From NCBI RefSeq assembly GCF_010993975.1, contig NZ_JAACZO010000009.1:1-64000 (forward strand): 64,000 bases of DNA, in the 5' to 3' direction. Below the pieces are notes generated by a model that did no database searches, was not told the origin of the DNA, and saw only the letters and a list, made by a program, of their open reading frames with translations. Of this stretch, positions 8,520 to 17,217 are shown piece by piece. Each line of letters begins with the position of its first letter. Position 1 is the stretch's first letter. Source of the DNA: Halomonas faecis (GTDB lineage Bacteria > Pseudomonadota > Gammaproteobacteria > Pseudomonadales > Halomonadaceae). The translations under genes were made by a program, and so were the position numbers.

Positions 8520-8541
8520 GCGCCCGGCAATCGCCGGGCGC
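8520..8541 (+). terminator. GC-rich hairpin downstream of the CBS gene
   Basis: GCGCCCGGC (8520-8528) pairs perfectly with GCCGGGCGC (8533-8541) around a four-base loop, 26 bases after the CBS gene stop. No T-run follows, so intrinsic termination is uncertain; it may instead protect the 3' end. The rest of 8495-8852 shows no credible gene, only the tRNA promoter at its right end. Confidence 0.5.
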
Positions 8542-8808
8542 AACGCGTTGCACTCCTCGGGCAAAAGGCATCCATCACGACCAGCGCATAAAAGAAGCCG
8601 CCACATGCCAATGCATGGGCGGCAAGATCGAAACTGCTAGACAGAACAACAGTGTTAACGACTGCCATCGCGCTGCTGTCCGTACCTTTATGACAGCCTT
8701 CAGCCAAAAAGTTCTCATCGCGGTGAAGATCTTTTTCAGAGCTCGCCGCTCTGCCGACGGAACAGCCTCGCTAGCAAGGCAGCGGCAATGCAGCCCCCGC
8801 CGCAAGGC

Positions 8809-8838
8809 TTGCCTTCCCCGCAAAGCCTCCTTTATGAT
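8809..8838 (+). promoter_or_regulatory. Sigma-70 promoter of tRNA-Gly
   Basis: TTGCCT at 8809-8814 and TATGAT at 8833-8838 are separated by 18 bases, which predicts transcription starting near 8845, just before the mature tRNA at 8853. Both hexamers are close to consensus, as expected for a stable-RNA promoter. Confidence 0.7.
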
Positions 8839-8852
8839 CCCCTGTCCGCCTC

Positions 8853-8926
8853 GCGGGTGTAGCTCAATGGTAGAGCAGAAGCTTCCCAAGCTTAAGACGA
8901 GGGTTCGATTCCCTTCACCCGCTCCA
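8853..8926 (+). tRNA. tRNA-Gly (anticodon CCC)
   Basis: A 74-base cloverleaf. The acceptor arms GCGGGTG and CACCCGC pair, the D arm is GCTC-GAGC, and the anticodon loop TTCCCAA places CCC at positions 34-36. The T arm contains GGTTCGATTCC, and CCA is encoded at the 3' end (8924-8926). The body closely matches E. coli glyU, which also reads GGG codons. It stands alone behind its own promoter. Confidence 0.97.
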
Positions 8927-9006
8927 TTACCGCTGCTGACTCGACCGTCACCCCAATACCATCGTCCCGGCTCCGATGCATAGCGCCTCTTGAGGAGAGC
9001 TTCGGC

Positions 9007-9393
9007 ATGGCACTCTTTCTACTCGTCCTGGCGGTCTGCCTGCTGGTCATCGGCAGCGTGTTGGCCTTGCTGCTCATGTCGCGTACGCCGCGCTACCGCA
9101 CCGAACCCGAGCACCTGCTCGAACTCTTCGATCAAGCCCTGGAAAATCGCGTCAACGAGAACGAATGGCATGCCGTCATCGGCCATCCCATTCGCCACGA
9201 CGAGTATCTGGAAGGGGTACGCCGTCGAGCCTACCGACTGATGGACGAACACGGCCGCTATGGCCGCCTGGCCCGCGGCAGGTCGCTGCTGGATGCCACC
9301 GGACACGAGGAGCTCGCCGCGCTACGCGACCATCTGGCGGCACGCCTGCGTCTGCAGCGCGGAACGGACGATTCCACACGGCATGAGCGCTGA
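9007..9393 (+). CDS. Hypothetical protein with one N-terminal membrane anchor
   Basis: A 128-residue protein of unknown family. Residues 3-24 form one strongly hydrophobic membrane segment (LFLLVLAVCLLVIGSVLALLLM), and the rest is a charged, helix-rich, presumably cytoplasmic domain (HLLELFDQALENRVNENEW, ALRDHLAARLRL). GAGGAGAG lies eight bases before the ATG. It follows the tRNA gene and precedes the AraC regulator on the same strand. No function is suggested. Confidence 0.75.
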   Translation: MALFLLVLAVCLLVIGSVLALLLMSRTPRYRTEPEHLLELFDQALENRVNENEWHAVIGHPIRHDEYLEGVRRRAYRLMDEHGRYGRLARGRSLLDATGHEELAALRDHLAARLRLQRGTDDSTRHER

Positions 9394-9447
9394 GCGCTCA
9401 TCGGCTATACTGCCCGCCCAACATCCCGATCTCTGTTGGAGCGCCCA

Positions 9448-10251
9448 ATGCCCAGCGCCATTCGCCAGATCCCCCTCGAACCGCGCACTCGCCACCATGA
9501 CCATGACTTCCATCAGATCGTCATCGGCCTGCGCGGTCAGGCCGAGTTCGAGATCGAAGGGCTGGGCGGCGCCATTGCAGCCTTCTCCGGCTGTATCGTG
9601 CCGGCCAACCATGTCCACTACTACGTTGGCCAAGGCGACAATCGCCAGCTGATCCTCGACCTGCCCAGCGATACGCCCTCGCTCACCGGCCATCATCGCG
9701 AACTCTCGCGCCTGTTCGACGCACCTCGCTTCTTCGACCTCGACGCCCCGCTGAAGCGCTACCTGGAATTCCTGCTGATGGAACTCGATCAGACCCCCGA
9801 AGGGCTCGACGATCCAGCGCAGAGCGACCGGCTCGCAGCCACCCTGCTCGGCTGCCTGCATGCCCGCCTGGGCGGCGAGCCCGCGCCCGCCCAGCGGCGT
9901 CTCGACCTGCAACGGCTCGACCGCTTCATCGACCATCACTTGGCCGCACCGCTGACCGTCGGCGACCTGGCCACGGAAGCCTGCCTCAGCGAGGCGCATT
10001 TTCGCAGTTGCTTTCGCGAGCAGACGGGGGTCACTCCTTGGCAGTACGTGCGTCGTCGCCGGCTGGAGGCGGCTCGCCAGTTGCTCGAGAGCAGCCGGAT
10101 GCCGCTTTCGGAAGTCGCCGCCTGTACCGGCTTCGCCCATCAGAGCGCACTCTCCCACGCCTTTCGGCGCACCTACGGCCATCCCCCCAGCCAGCTGCGC
10201 CAAGCTCCGGGCCAAGCCAGCGCACCCTGTTTGACCGTCGCCAGTCGTTAG
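9448..10251 (+). CDS. AraC-family regulator, probable activator of putAP
   Basis: A 267-residue regulator. Residues 10-70 form a cupin-like AraC sensing domain (HHDHDFHQIVIGLRG then GCIVPANHVHYY). Two helix-turn-helix motifs fill the C-terminus, including LTVGDLATEACLSEAHFRSCFREQTG and the conserved FAHQSALSHAFRRTYGHPPSQLR. It lies immediately upstream of putA in the same direction. In Pseudomonas an AraC/XylS protein, PruR, activates putAP, so the same role is likely here, by position. The ATG at 9448 has GGAG upstream; an in-frame TTG at 9436 is less likely. Confidence 0.88.
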   Translation: MPSAIRQIPLEPRTRHHDHDFHQIVIGLRGQAEFEIEGLGGAIAAFSGCIVPANHVHYYVGQGDNRQLILDLPSDTPSLTGHHRELSRLFDAPRFFDLDAPLKRYLEFLLMELDQTPEGLDDPAQSDRLAATLLGCLHARLGGEPAPAQRRLDLQRLDRFIDHHLAAPLTVGDLATEACLSEAHFRSCFREQTGVTPWQYVRRRRLEAARQLLESSRMPLSEVAACTGFAHQSALSHAFRRTYGHPPSQLRQAPGQASAPCLTVASR

Positions 10252-10438
10252 ACTTAAGTCGAATTTTCAACCCCCTGGCAGCCGGCAACCGCGAAATCGA
10301 CAAACAATTCCGGGAAATTCGCAAGCAGTTCGCGGTGTCCCACTCTAGAGTCAAAGTCATCCACCGGCCTCGAGCGATGCCGCTCGCGTGTTGCCGTGGG
10401 TATGCCGTTTCAGACGGGTGAAACCCGGGGGATCTTTC

Positions 10439-13400
10439 ATGCTCAACGCCAACAACATGCTTGCTGTCGATACCTGGCAGCAGGATCTCGATACCCTGTT
10501 CGATCGTATCAGCGATCACTACGCCGTCGATGAGGAAGCCTTCGTCGGCGAACTCATCGACGTGCTCGCCGCCGATGCCGACGACTTCCGACGCATCGCC
10601 GACAAGACCGCCGCCCTGGTGCGCGACGTGCGCGAGATGGACACGGCCGTCGATACCATCGACGAGCTGCTCCAGCAGTACAGCCTCGACACCCACGAAG
10701 GCCTGATGCTGATGTGCCTGGCCGAGGCCATGCTGCGTATCCCCGACAAGGCCACTGCCGACGCCCTCATCGAGGACAAGCTGGGGCCGGCCGACTGGAA
10801 AGCCCATGTCGGCAAGAGCGAGTCCTGGCTGGTCAACGCCTCCACCTGGGGACTGCTGATGACCGGTCGCGTGGTCACCCTGGACAAGCCCCGCGACGGG
10901 CGGCCCAGCGGCTTCATCAACAAGCTGGTCAACCGCATGGGCGAGCCGGTGATTCGCCATGCCATGGTCGAGGCGATGAAGATCATGGGGCGCCAGTTCG
11001 TGCTCGGCCGCGACATCGACGAGGCGTTGAAGCGCTCCAAGCCGCTGTTCGACAAGGGCTATACCTATTCCTACGACATGCTCGGCGAGGCCGCACGCAC
11101 CCGCGACGACGCCCAGCGCTACTTCAAGGACTACGCCCACGCCATCGAGCGGGTGGGCCAGACGAGCCAGGCGCTGGGCGACGCCACGCCCGACCCCTCG
11201 GTCTCCATCAAACTCTCGGCACTGCATCCGCGCTACGAGTTCGGTCGCCGCGATCAGGTGCTGAGCGAGTTGGTGGGCAGCGTGCGCGAGCTCGCCGCTC
11301 TGGCCCGCGAGCGCAATGTGGCGCTGACCATCGACGCCGAGGAAGTCGACCGCCTGGAGCTCTCGCTGGAAGTGTTCCGCGCCGTCTACGAGAGTGAAAC
11401 CTGCCACGGTTGGGGCCACTTCGGCCTGGTGGTGCAGGCCTACTCGAAGCGCGCCCTGCCGGTGCTGCACTACCTCAACCGCCTGGCCGAGCGCCAGGGC
11501 GACGAGATTCCCCTGCGCCTGGTCAAGGGCGCCTACTGGGATACCGAAATCAAGGAGTCCCAACAGCTCGGCGTCGAGGGCTACCCCGTCTTCACTCGCA
11601 AGGCGGGTACCGACGTCGCCTACCTGGTCTGCGCTCGCTTCCTGCTCTCGGAAGCGACCCGTGGGCGCATCTTCCCGCAGTTCGCCACCCACAACGCGCA
11701 TACCGTCTGCACCATCCTCGAGCAGGCCAACGAAGTGAAGCGCCACTTCGAGTTCCAGCGCCTGCACGGCATGGGCGAGGCGCTCTACGACGCGGCGCTG
11801 CAGCGCGCCCCCGCGGGCACCTACTGCCGCATCTACGCTCCGGTGGGTGCGCACAAGGATCTGCTGCCCTACCTGGTCCGCCGCCTGCTGGAGAACGGCG
11901 CCAATTCCTCTTTCGTGCATCAGTTGGTCGACCCCAAGGTGCCGGTGGAGTCGCTGTGCGTGCACCCCGTAGAGACGCTGCACCAGCACGACCGACTGGC
12001 CAACCCCAAGATTCCGCTACCGGCGGACATCTACGGCGAGAAACGCCGTAACTCCCGCGGCGTCAATCTGAACATTCGCAGCCACTATCGGCCGCTAATG
12101 GATGCCATGGCCAAGGTCATGGACAAGACCTACCGAGCCGGTCCACTGCTCGCCGTCGATGTCTCCGACGACCCGGCCAATACCCACGACGTGAAATGCC
12201 CCTTCGATCGTCGTCAGATCGTCGGCCACGTGCAGTGGACCACCCGCGAGCAGGCCAACCAGGCGCTGGATGCCGCCTGGGAGGCCTTCCCACGCTGGGA
12301 CGCCACACCGGTCGTCGAGCGCGCCGACATCCTGCGCCGCTTCGCTGACCTTCTCGAGGAAAACCTCGCCGAGTTGATGGCGCTCTGCTCCCGCGAGGGC
12401 GGCAAGCTACTGACCGACGGCGTCGACGAGATCCGCGAGGCGGTGGACTTCTGTCGCTACTACGCCATGCGCGCCGAGGCGCTGTTCGGCGCCCCCATGC
12501 CGCTGCCCGGCCCCACCGGCGAATCCAACGAGCTCATGCTTGCCGGCCGCGGGGTATTCGCCGCCATTAGTCCATGGAACTTCCCGGTGGCGATCTTCTG
12601 CGGCCAGATGGTCGCCGCTGCCGTGTCCGGCAACACCGTGCTGGCCAAACCCGCCGAGCAGACCTCGCTGATCGCCCATCGCGTGGTGGAGCTCCTCTAC
12701 CAGGCCGGCATGCCCCGCGACGTGGTGCAGCTGCTGCCCGGCGACGGCCCCACCGTGGGTAGCGTGCTCACCGGCGATGCACGCATCACCGGCGTGGCCT
12801 TCACCGGCGGCACGGATACCGCCCAGGTGATCAACCGCGCCCTGGCCGCCCGAGAGAATGCAGCGCTGCCCACGCTGATCGCCGAGACCGGCGGCATGAA
12901 CGCCATGATCGTCGACTCCACGGCGCTCCCCGAACAGGTCGTGGTGGACGTGATCCAGTCGGCCTTCCAGAGCGCCGGCCAGCGCTGCTCGGCGCTGCGC
13001 GTGCTCTACCTGCAGGATGACGTGGCCGATCGCGTGATCGAGATTCTCAAAGGCGCCATGGCTGAGCTGCACGTGGGCGACCCCCGGGATCTGGGCACCG
13101 ACGTGGGACCGGTGATCGACGACGAGGCCCGCCAGGCCCTGATGGCCCACATCCAGCGCCTCAAGGACGAGGGGCGCCTGGTCGCCGAAACTCCGCTCGA
13201 GGCGGCCCACACCGGCGAGGGCACCTTCGTGCCGCCGGTGGCCTTCACCATCGACGGCATCGCGGCGCTGGAGCGCGAGCAATTCGGTCCAGTTCTGCAC
13301 ATCGTGCGCTACAAGGCCAGCGAACTCGACGACGTGATCGCATCGATCAATGGGCGCGGGTATGGCCTGACCTTCGGTGTACACAGCCGTAACGAATCCT

Positions 13401-13630
13401 TTGCCGAGGCCATTGCGCAGAAGATTCGTGCTGGCAACGTGTATATCAACCGCAATATCATCGGCGCCGTCGTCGGCGTTCAACCCTTTGGCGGCCAAGG
13501 GCTTTCCGGCACCGGGCCCAAGGCCGGCGGACCGCACTACCTGCTGCGCTTCGCCACCGAGAAGACGGTGACCAATAACACCGCTGCCCTGGGCGGCAAT
13601 GCGTCCCTGCTGGCGCTGGAAGACGAGTGA
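10439..13630 (+). CDS. putA: Bifunctional proline dehydrogenase / glutamate-semialdehyde dehydrogenase PutA
   Basis: A 1063-residue enzyme that oxidises proline to glutamate in two steps. The N-terminal half is the FAD-dependent proline dehydrogenase barrel, with the conserved RLVKGAYWDTEIK and FATHNAHT motifs. The C-terminal half is an NAD-dependent aldehyde dehydrogenase with general base E816 (AETGG) and catalytic C850 (GQRCS). It lacks the N-terminal ribbon-helix-helix DNA-binding domain of E. coli PutA, so it cannot repress its own operon that way; the upstream AraC gene may fill that role. The ATG has GGGGGA upstream. putP follows 58 bases later. Confidence 0.97.
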   Translation: MLNANNMLAVDTWQQDLDTLFDRISDHYAVDEEAFVGELIDVLAADADDFRRIADKTAALVRDVREMDTAVDTIDELLQQYSLDTHEGLMLMCLAEAMLRIPDKATADALIEDKLGPADWKAHVGKSESWLVNASTWGLLMTGRVVTLDKPRDGRPSGFINKLVNRMGEPVIRHAMVEAMKIMGRQFVLGRDIDEALKRSKPLFDKGYTYSYDMLGEAARTRDDAQRYFKDYAHAIERVGQTSQALGDATPDPSVSIKLSALHPRYEFGRRDQVLSELVGSVRELAALARERNVALTIDAEEVDRLELSLEVFRAVYESETCHGWGHFGLVVQAYSKRALPVLHYLNRLAERQGDEIPLRLVKGAYWDTEIKESQQLGVEGYPVFTRKAGTDVAYLVCARFLLSEATRGRIFPQFATHNAHTVCTILEQANEVKRHFEFQRLHGMGEALYDAALQRAPAGTYCRIYAPVGAHKDLLPYLVRRLLENGANSSFVHQLVDPKVPVESLCVHPVETLHQHDRLANPKIPLPADIYGEKRRNSRGVNLNIRSHYRPLMDAMAKVMDKTYRAGPLLAVDVSDDPANTHDVKCPFDRRQIVGHVQWTTREQANQALDAAWEAFPRWDATPVVERADILRRFADLLEENLAELMALCSREGGKLLTDGVDEIREAVDFCRYYAMRAEALFGAPMPLPGPTGESNELMLAGRGVFAAISPWNFPVAIFCGQMVAAAVSGNTVLAKPAEQTSLIAHRVVELLYQAGMPRDVVQLLPGDGPTVGSVLTGDARITGVAFTGGTDTAQVINRALAARENAALPTLIAETGGMNAMIVDSTALPEQVVVDVIQSAFQSAGQRCSALRVLYLQDDVADRVIEILKGAMAELHVGDPRDLGTDVGPVIDDEARQALMAHIQRLKDEGRLVAETPLEAAHTGEGTFVPPVAFTIDGIAALEREQFGPVLHIVRYKASELDDVIASINGRGYGLTFGVHSRNESFAEAIAQKIRAGNVYINRNIIGAVVGVQPFGGQGLSGTGPKAGGPHYLLRFATEKTVTNNTAALGGNASLLALEDE

Positions 13631-13688
13631 TCACCTGATCGATCCCAACGACTGTCGACACAACAACACCGACTGAAGGAACCCCATC

Positions 13689-15167
13689 ATGGTTGAGAAC
13701 AACATGGCCATTGGCTTCACGTTCGTGGTGTACCTGCTGCTGATGCTCGGCATCGGCCTGGTCGCCTACATGCGAACCACCAACCTCTCCGACTACATCC
13801 TCGGCGGCCGTACCCTCGGCCCCTGGACCTCGGCGATCTCCGCCGGGGCGTCGGACATGTCCGGCTGGCTACTGCTGGGCCTGCCCGGTGCAGCCTATGT
13901 CAGCGGCATCTCGGCGAGCTGGATCGCCGTGGGGCTGCTCATCGGCACCTGGCTCAACTGGCTGGTCGTAGCGCGCCGACTGCGGCTCTACAGCTTCAAG
14001 GTGAGCGATGCTCTGACGCTGCCGGAATACTTCGCCAACCGCTTTCAGGACAAGACCCACCTGCTGCGGGTGATCTCGGCGGTCTTCATCCTGCTGTTCT
14101 TCCTCTTCTATACCAGTTCCGGTCTGGTGGCCGGCGGCCGACTCTTCGAGACGGTGTTCGGCTACGATTACACCCTGGCGGTGACCATCGGCACCATCGC
14201 GGTGATCTCCTACACCTTCTTCGGCGGCTTTCTGGCGGTCTCCTGGACCGACCTGATCCAGGGCCTGATGATGGTGGCAGCGCTGGTGATCGTGCCCATC
14301 ATCGCCTTCAGCGACCTGGGCGGCACCAGCGGTGCCGGCGCGGCACTCGCCGCCGAGAGCGAGCACATGCTGGCCTGGTTCCGCGACGCCTCCACCGGCG
14401 AGGCGCTGTCGGTCATCGGCATCGTCAGCTCCCTGGCCTGGGGCCTGGGCTACTTCGGTCAGCCGCACATCCTGGCACGCTTCGCCGCCATCCGCAGCGA
14501 CCGCGACATCCCCGCGGCGCGCCGTATCGCGGTGAGCTGGACGGCCATTGCACTGATCTGCTCCGTAGCCGTGGGTCTGCTCGGCGTAGGCTTCGTCCAG
14601 CGCGACCTGGCCGACGGCGAGACGGTGTTCATGGTGATGGTCAACCTGATCTTCCACCCGGTGATCGCCGGCATTCTGCTGGCCGCGATCCTGGCCGCCA
14701 TCATGTCCACCGCCGACTCCCAGTTGCTGGTTTCCTCCTCGGCACTGACCGACGACTTCTACAAGGCGATCTTCCGCAAGGACGCCAGCCAGACCGAGCT
14801 CGTCTGGGTGGGTCGCTTCGCCGTCATCGGCATCGCCGTCATCGCCTACCTGCTGGCGCTCAATCCCGACGCCACGGTGCTCGACCTGGTCGCCTACGCC
14901 TGGGCCGGCTTCGGTGCGGCCTTCGGCCCGGCGCTGATCATGTCGCTCTACTGGCGGCGCATGAACCGCTGGGGCGCGCTGGCCGGCATCGTGGTGGGCG
15001 GCGTCACCGTGGTTTTGTGGGCCGAGGCCTCCGGCGGCATCTTCGATCTCTACGAGATCGTGCCCGGGGTGATCTTCGCCTACATCGCCATCGTGGTGGC
15101 GAGCCTGGCCACGGAAGAGCCCAACCTCCAGGTCACCGCCGACTTCGATACCTTCGACGAGACCTGA
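13689..15167 (+). CDS. putP: Sodium/proline symporter PutP
   Basis: A 492-residue inner-membrane sodium:solute symporter of the PutP type with about 13 membrane segments. Diagnostic stretches are the N-terminal SDYILGGRTLGPWTSAISAG with ASDMSGWLLLGLPG, the FGGFLAVSWTDLIQG segment, and AAIMSTADSQLLVSSSALTDD. It imports proline for PutA. GAAGGAA lies before the ATG. A perfect-stem hairpin at 15207-15228 ends the putA-putP unit. Confidence 0.96.
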   Translation: MVENNMAIGFTFVVYLLLMLGIGLVAYMRTTNLSDYILGGRTLGPWTSAISAGASDMSGWLLLGLPGAAYVSGISASWIAVGLLIGTWLNWLVVARRLRLYSFKVSDALTLPEYFANRFQDKTHLLRVISAVFILLFFLFYTSSGLVAGGRLFETVFGYDYTLAVTIGTIAVISYTFFGGFLAVSWTDLIQGLMMVAALVIVPIIAFSDLGGTSGAGAALAAESEHMLAWFRDASTGEALSVIGIVSSLAWGLGYFGQPHILARFAAIRSDRDIPAARRIAVSWTAIALICSVAVGLLGVGFVQRDLADGETVFMVMVNLIFHPVIAGILLAAILAAIMSTADSQLLVSSSALTDDFYKAIFRKDASQTELVWVGRFAVIGIAVIAYLLALNPDATVLDLVAYAWAGFGAAFGPALIMSLYWRRMNRWGALAGIVVGGVTVVLWAEASGGIFDLYEIVPGVIFAYIAIVVASLATEEPNLQVTADFDTFDET

Positions 15168-15206
15168 GCGATCGTCTGACGGCCCCAGGCCTCAGGCATC
15201 GACCAG

Positions 15207-15228
15207 CGAGCCGCCCTCGGGCGGCTCG
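15207..15228 (+). terminator. Terminator after putP
   Basis: CGAGCCGCC (15207-15215) pairs perfectly with GGCGGCTCG (15220-15228) around CTCG, followed by TTGCGTTT. The stem is strong and the U-tract moderate. It lies 40 bases after the putP stop. Confidence 0.75.
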
Positions 15229-15244
15229 TTGCGTTTCCCTCCCC

Positions 15245-15541
15245 TCACGACCACCAGGCTCTGAGCACCACCACCAGCGTGAACAGCGCCAGGGCGGCGA
15301 GGCTCAGCGGCGGCATGGTGACACGGCGCAACCAGGGGCGGCGAACCTCGAGCCCCAGCGGTTGCATGAAGGCCGAACCCAGCGCCCATACCCCCAGACC
15401 GATCAGCGGCAGGCGCAGCGGCATGGCCAGGCCGCTGAGCAGCTCGGGGCGCAACAGCAGCCACAGCGCCAGGCCAGCAGCCACCAGCATGGACACCAGC
15501 GGCACCCGAGGCAGCGGTCGGTCGACGTCGCGCGGTTGCAT
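15245..15541 (-). CDS. Small three-segment membrane protein, YbgE-like
   Basis: A 98-residue hydrophobic protein with three membrane segments (about 15-37, 44-61 and 74-94). Its size and pattern, especially LIGLGVWALGSAFMQPLGLEVRRPWLRR between segments two and three, resemble the YbgE family of cyd operons. There is no cydAB nearby, so the link to cytochrome bd is weak. It converges on putP with a terminator between them. Confidence 0.55.
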   Translation of the reverse strand: MQPRDVDRPLPRVPLVSMLVAAGLALWLLLRPELLSGLAMPLRLPLIGLGVWALGSAFMQPLGLEVRRPWLRRVTMPPLSLAALALFTLVVVLRAWWS

Positions 15542-15750
15542 GACAACACTCCTCTACGCCCTTCCGCCTTCAGTGAAGCCGATTTGCACGTACCCGGCGA
15601 GCAGAGAATGCCTTGCCTTGGCAAGAATCATTCATCCGACGCCTTCTCGCCGACAAGGGCTCTCTGAGGCACCAGGCAGTTGCTCCTCAGCATTGGGGCC
15701 AGCGGCAAAACAAATATTAGAAATACCTCTTTAGTTGTCGGCTGCAACCA

Positions 15751-15792
15751 TTGCCTTGGATCAAGAAAAAAGCAGTGTGGGCTTATTAGACT
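15751..15792 (+). promoter_or_regulatory. Candidate FNR/ANR-dependent promoter of ompW
   Basis: TTGCCTTGGATCAA at 15751-15764 matches eight of ten conserved bases of the FNR box TTGAT-N4-ATCAA. TAGACT at 15787-15792 could be a -10 element, predicting a start near 15799. The box would then be centred at -41.5, the class II activator position. E. coli ompW is FNR-controlled, which supports the idea. The remainder of 15542-15857 shows no gene. Confidence 0.45.
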
Positions 15793-15857
15793 AGCCCTAT
15801 TGCACCGCAGCGGCCGCGGCCGCTTCTTCTGAAACGCGTACCGAAAGGAGTCGTTCC

Positions 15858-16532
15858 ATGCGCAAGTCCGCTCTGCCTACCCTGCTCGCCACCGGCCTCG
15901 TCGCGGCTGCCGCAGCTACCGCCAGTACCCAGGCCCTGGCCTACGGCGAAGGCGATTTCTTCACCCGCGTGGGCATCGCCCACGTCAGCCCCAAGAGCGA
16001 TAATGGAGACCTCGATTTACCCGAGCTCGGCCTTGGCTTGCCGGTACTGGGTACCGATGTCGACGACGATACCAACCTGGGCTTTACCCTGGGCTATCGC
16101 TTCCACGACAAACTGGGCATCGAGCTGCTGGCCGCCCTGCCCTTCAAGCACGACATCAATGTAGGCGATGGTGGCGCCACCGGTTCCACCAAGCACCTGC
16201 CGCCCACCGTGACCCTGCAGTACTACCCGCTGGGCGGCACCGATGCCCGCGTGCAGCCCTATGCCGGTATCGGCCTCAACTACACCAGGTTCTTTGACGA
16301 GAAAGCGACCGTCCACGCACTCGGCGACGCAGAAGTCGACCTGGACCTCGATAGTTCCTGGGGTGCCGCCGGTCAGCTGGGCGCCGACGTGCTGATCAAC
16401 GACAACTGGGCCGTCAACGCCGCCGCCTGGTACATCGACATCGACACCGATGCCTCCATCGAAGGCGTCGATGTGGGTACCGTGAACATCGATCCCTGGG
16501 TCTTCATGGCCGGCTTCAGCTATCGCTTCTAA
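15858..16532 (+). CDS. ompW: OmpW-family outer-membrane protein
   Basis: A 224-residue outer-membrane beta-barrel of the OmpW/AlkL type. Residues 1-28 are a signal peptide ending at STQALA. The mature part starts with GDFFTRVGIAHVSPKSDNG, has alternating aromatic beta-strands (LGFTLGYRFHDKLGIELLAALPF; QYYPLGG; VQPYAGIGLNYTRFF), and ends in F after MAGFSYRF, the usual barrel-insertion signal. The family forms narrow channels for small hydrophobic compounds. AAAGGAG precedes the ATG. A hairpin terminator follows at 16556-16582. Confidence 0.93.
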   Translation: MRKSALPTLLATGLVAAAAATASTQALAYGEGDFFTRVGIAHVSPKSDNGDLDLPELGLGLPVLGTDVDDDTNLGFTLGYRFHDKLGIELLAALPFKHDINVGDGGATGSTKHLPPTVTLQYYPLGGTDARVQPYAGIGLNYTRFFDEKATVHALGDAEVDLDLDSSWGAAGQLGADVLINDNWAVNAAAWYIDIDTDASIEGVDVGTVNIDPWVFMAGFSYRF

Positions 16533-16555
16533 GCCGCTGACAGGCTCGTTACCCA

Positions 16556-16582
16556 GCGAGGCCCGCCATTGGCGGGCCTCGC
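16556..16582. terminator. Hairpin between ompW and yqcC
   Basis: GCGAGGCCCGCC (16556-16567) pairs perfectly with GGCGGGCCTCGC (16571-16582) around ATT. It lies between the convergent ompW and yqcC genes and may serve both; neither side has a strong T-run. Confidence 0.6.
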
Positions 16583-16611
16583 TGCATTCGCGGCACTGGC
16601 AGCCAGCGGCG

Positions 16612-16944
16612 TCAGTTGTCGGTCACCAGGCGGTCGATCTCTTCCACCGCCTTGCACAACAGCAAGCGATCGTTGGCGCGCGCGCCCTCCTGGGCCAGAT
16701 AGGCTTCCACCGCCGGGGCGACGTCACAGGTCTCGGGCATCGGCGCTTCGGCTTCCACCAGCGCGTCCAGCCGGGCAATGAACACGAAGCGCAGCCACTG
16801 CGGCAACGCCATGGTATCGATGCAAAAGGGCTGCTGGCTGGTAAAAGCCTCGGGGCCTGGGGCTTCCATCTGCCACAGGTTGGTGGCCTTCATGGTCGCT
16901 TCCAGGCGACGCAGGGCCACATCGAGCTCTTCGTGAACCGTCAT
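16612..16944 (-). CDS. yqcC: YqcC family protein
   Basis: A 110-residue soluble helical protein of the YqcC/DUF446 family. The pattern is LRRLEATMKATNLWQMEAPGPEAFTSQQPFCIDTMALPQWLRFVFIARLDALVEA, with the conserved LWQ, P-A-SQQPF and WLQ-type core. Function is unknown; in enterobacteria it often neighbours truC. GAGGA lies about eight bases before the ATG. Confidence 0.85.
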   Translation of the reverse strand: MTVHEELDVALRRLEATMKATNLWQMEAPGPEAFTSQQPFCIDTMALPQWLRFVFIARLDALVEAEAPMPETCDVAPAVEAYLAQEGARANDRLLLCKAVEEIDRLVTDN

Positions 16945-17118
16945 TGTCGAAGTCCTCGCGTGAATTGACCCTCATTATCCCGTCCCGCCTCGGGGCTTGG
17001 CCACCCCGCGAACTCGTCGTTGGCTCGCAGCGCATCATTCACAGCTTCGCTGAACGAGACTGTGGATAAGCTATGGAAAGTCACCTCCGGGTCACGAATG
17101 ACGGTCGCTGCACGGACT

Positions 17119-17135
17119 TGATCAATCATTGATCA
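17119..17135. promoter_or_regulatory. Perfect inverted repeat upstream of the DUF3549 gene
   Basis: TGATCAAT (17119-17126) and ATTGATCA (17128-17135) form a perfect 8-1-8 palindrome, a typical dimer-regulator operator shape. A perfect DnaA box, TGTGGATAA, lies at 17061-17069 in the same 273-base divergent region between yqcC and the DUF3549 gene. No regulator can be named. Confidence 0.4.
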
Positions 17136-17217
17136 CTGCGCCCTCGTTCACGCCGCCCGGTGGCTGACAAGGTCGGGTGCACCGCGGTAGAGTGCACGCT
17201 TCGATTCGGGAGTCGCC

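Noticed and set aside
10031..11989. A 652-residue minus-strand open frame
   Set aside because: Antisense shadow of the AraC gene and putA; composition typical of a complementary strand.
16941..17129. A 62-residue minus-strand frame overlapping the yqcC start
   Set aside because: No ribosome site, low-complexity sequence without recognisable motif, and it covers the palindrome and DnaA box region; more likely a chance frame.
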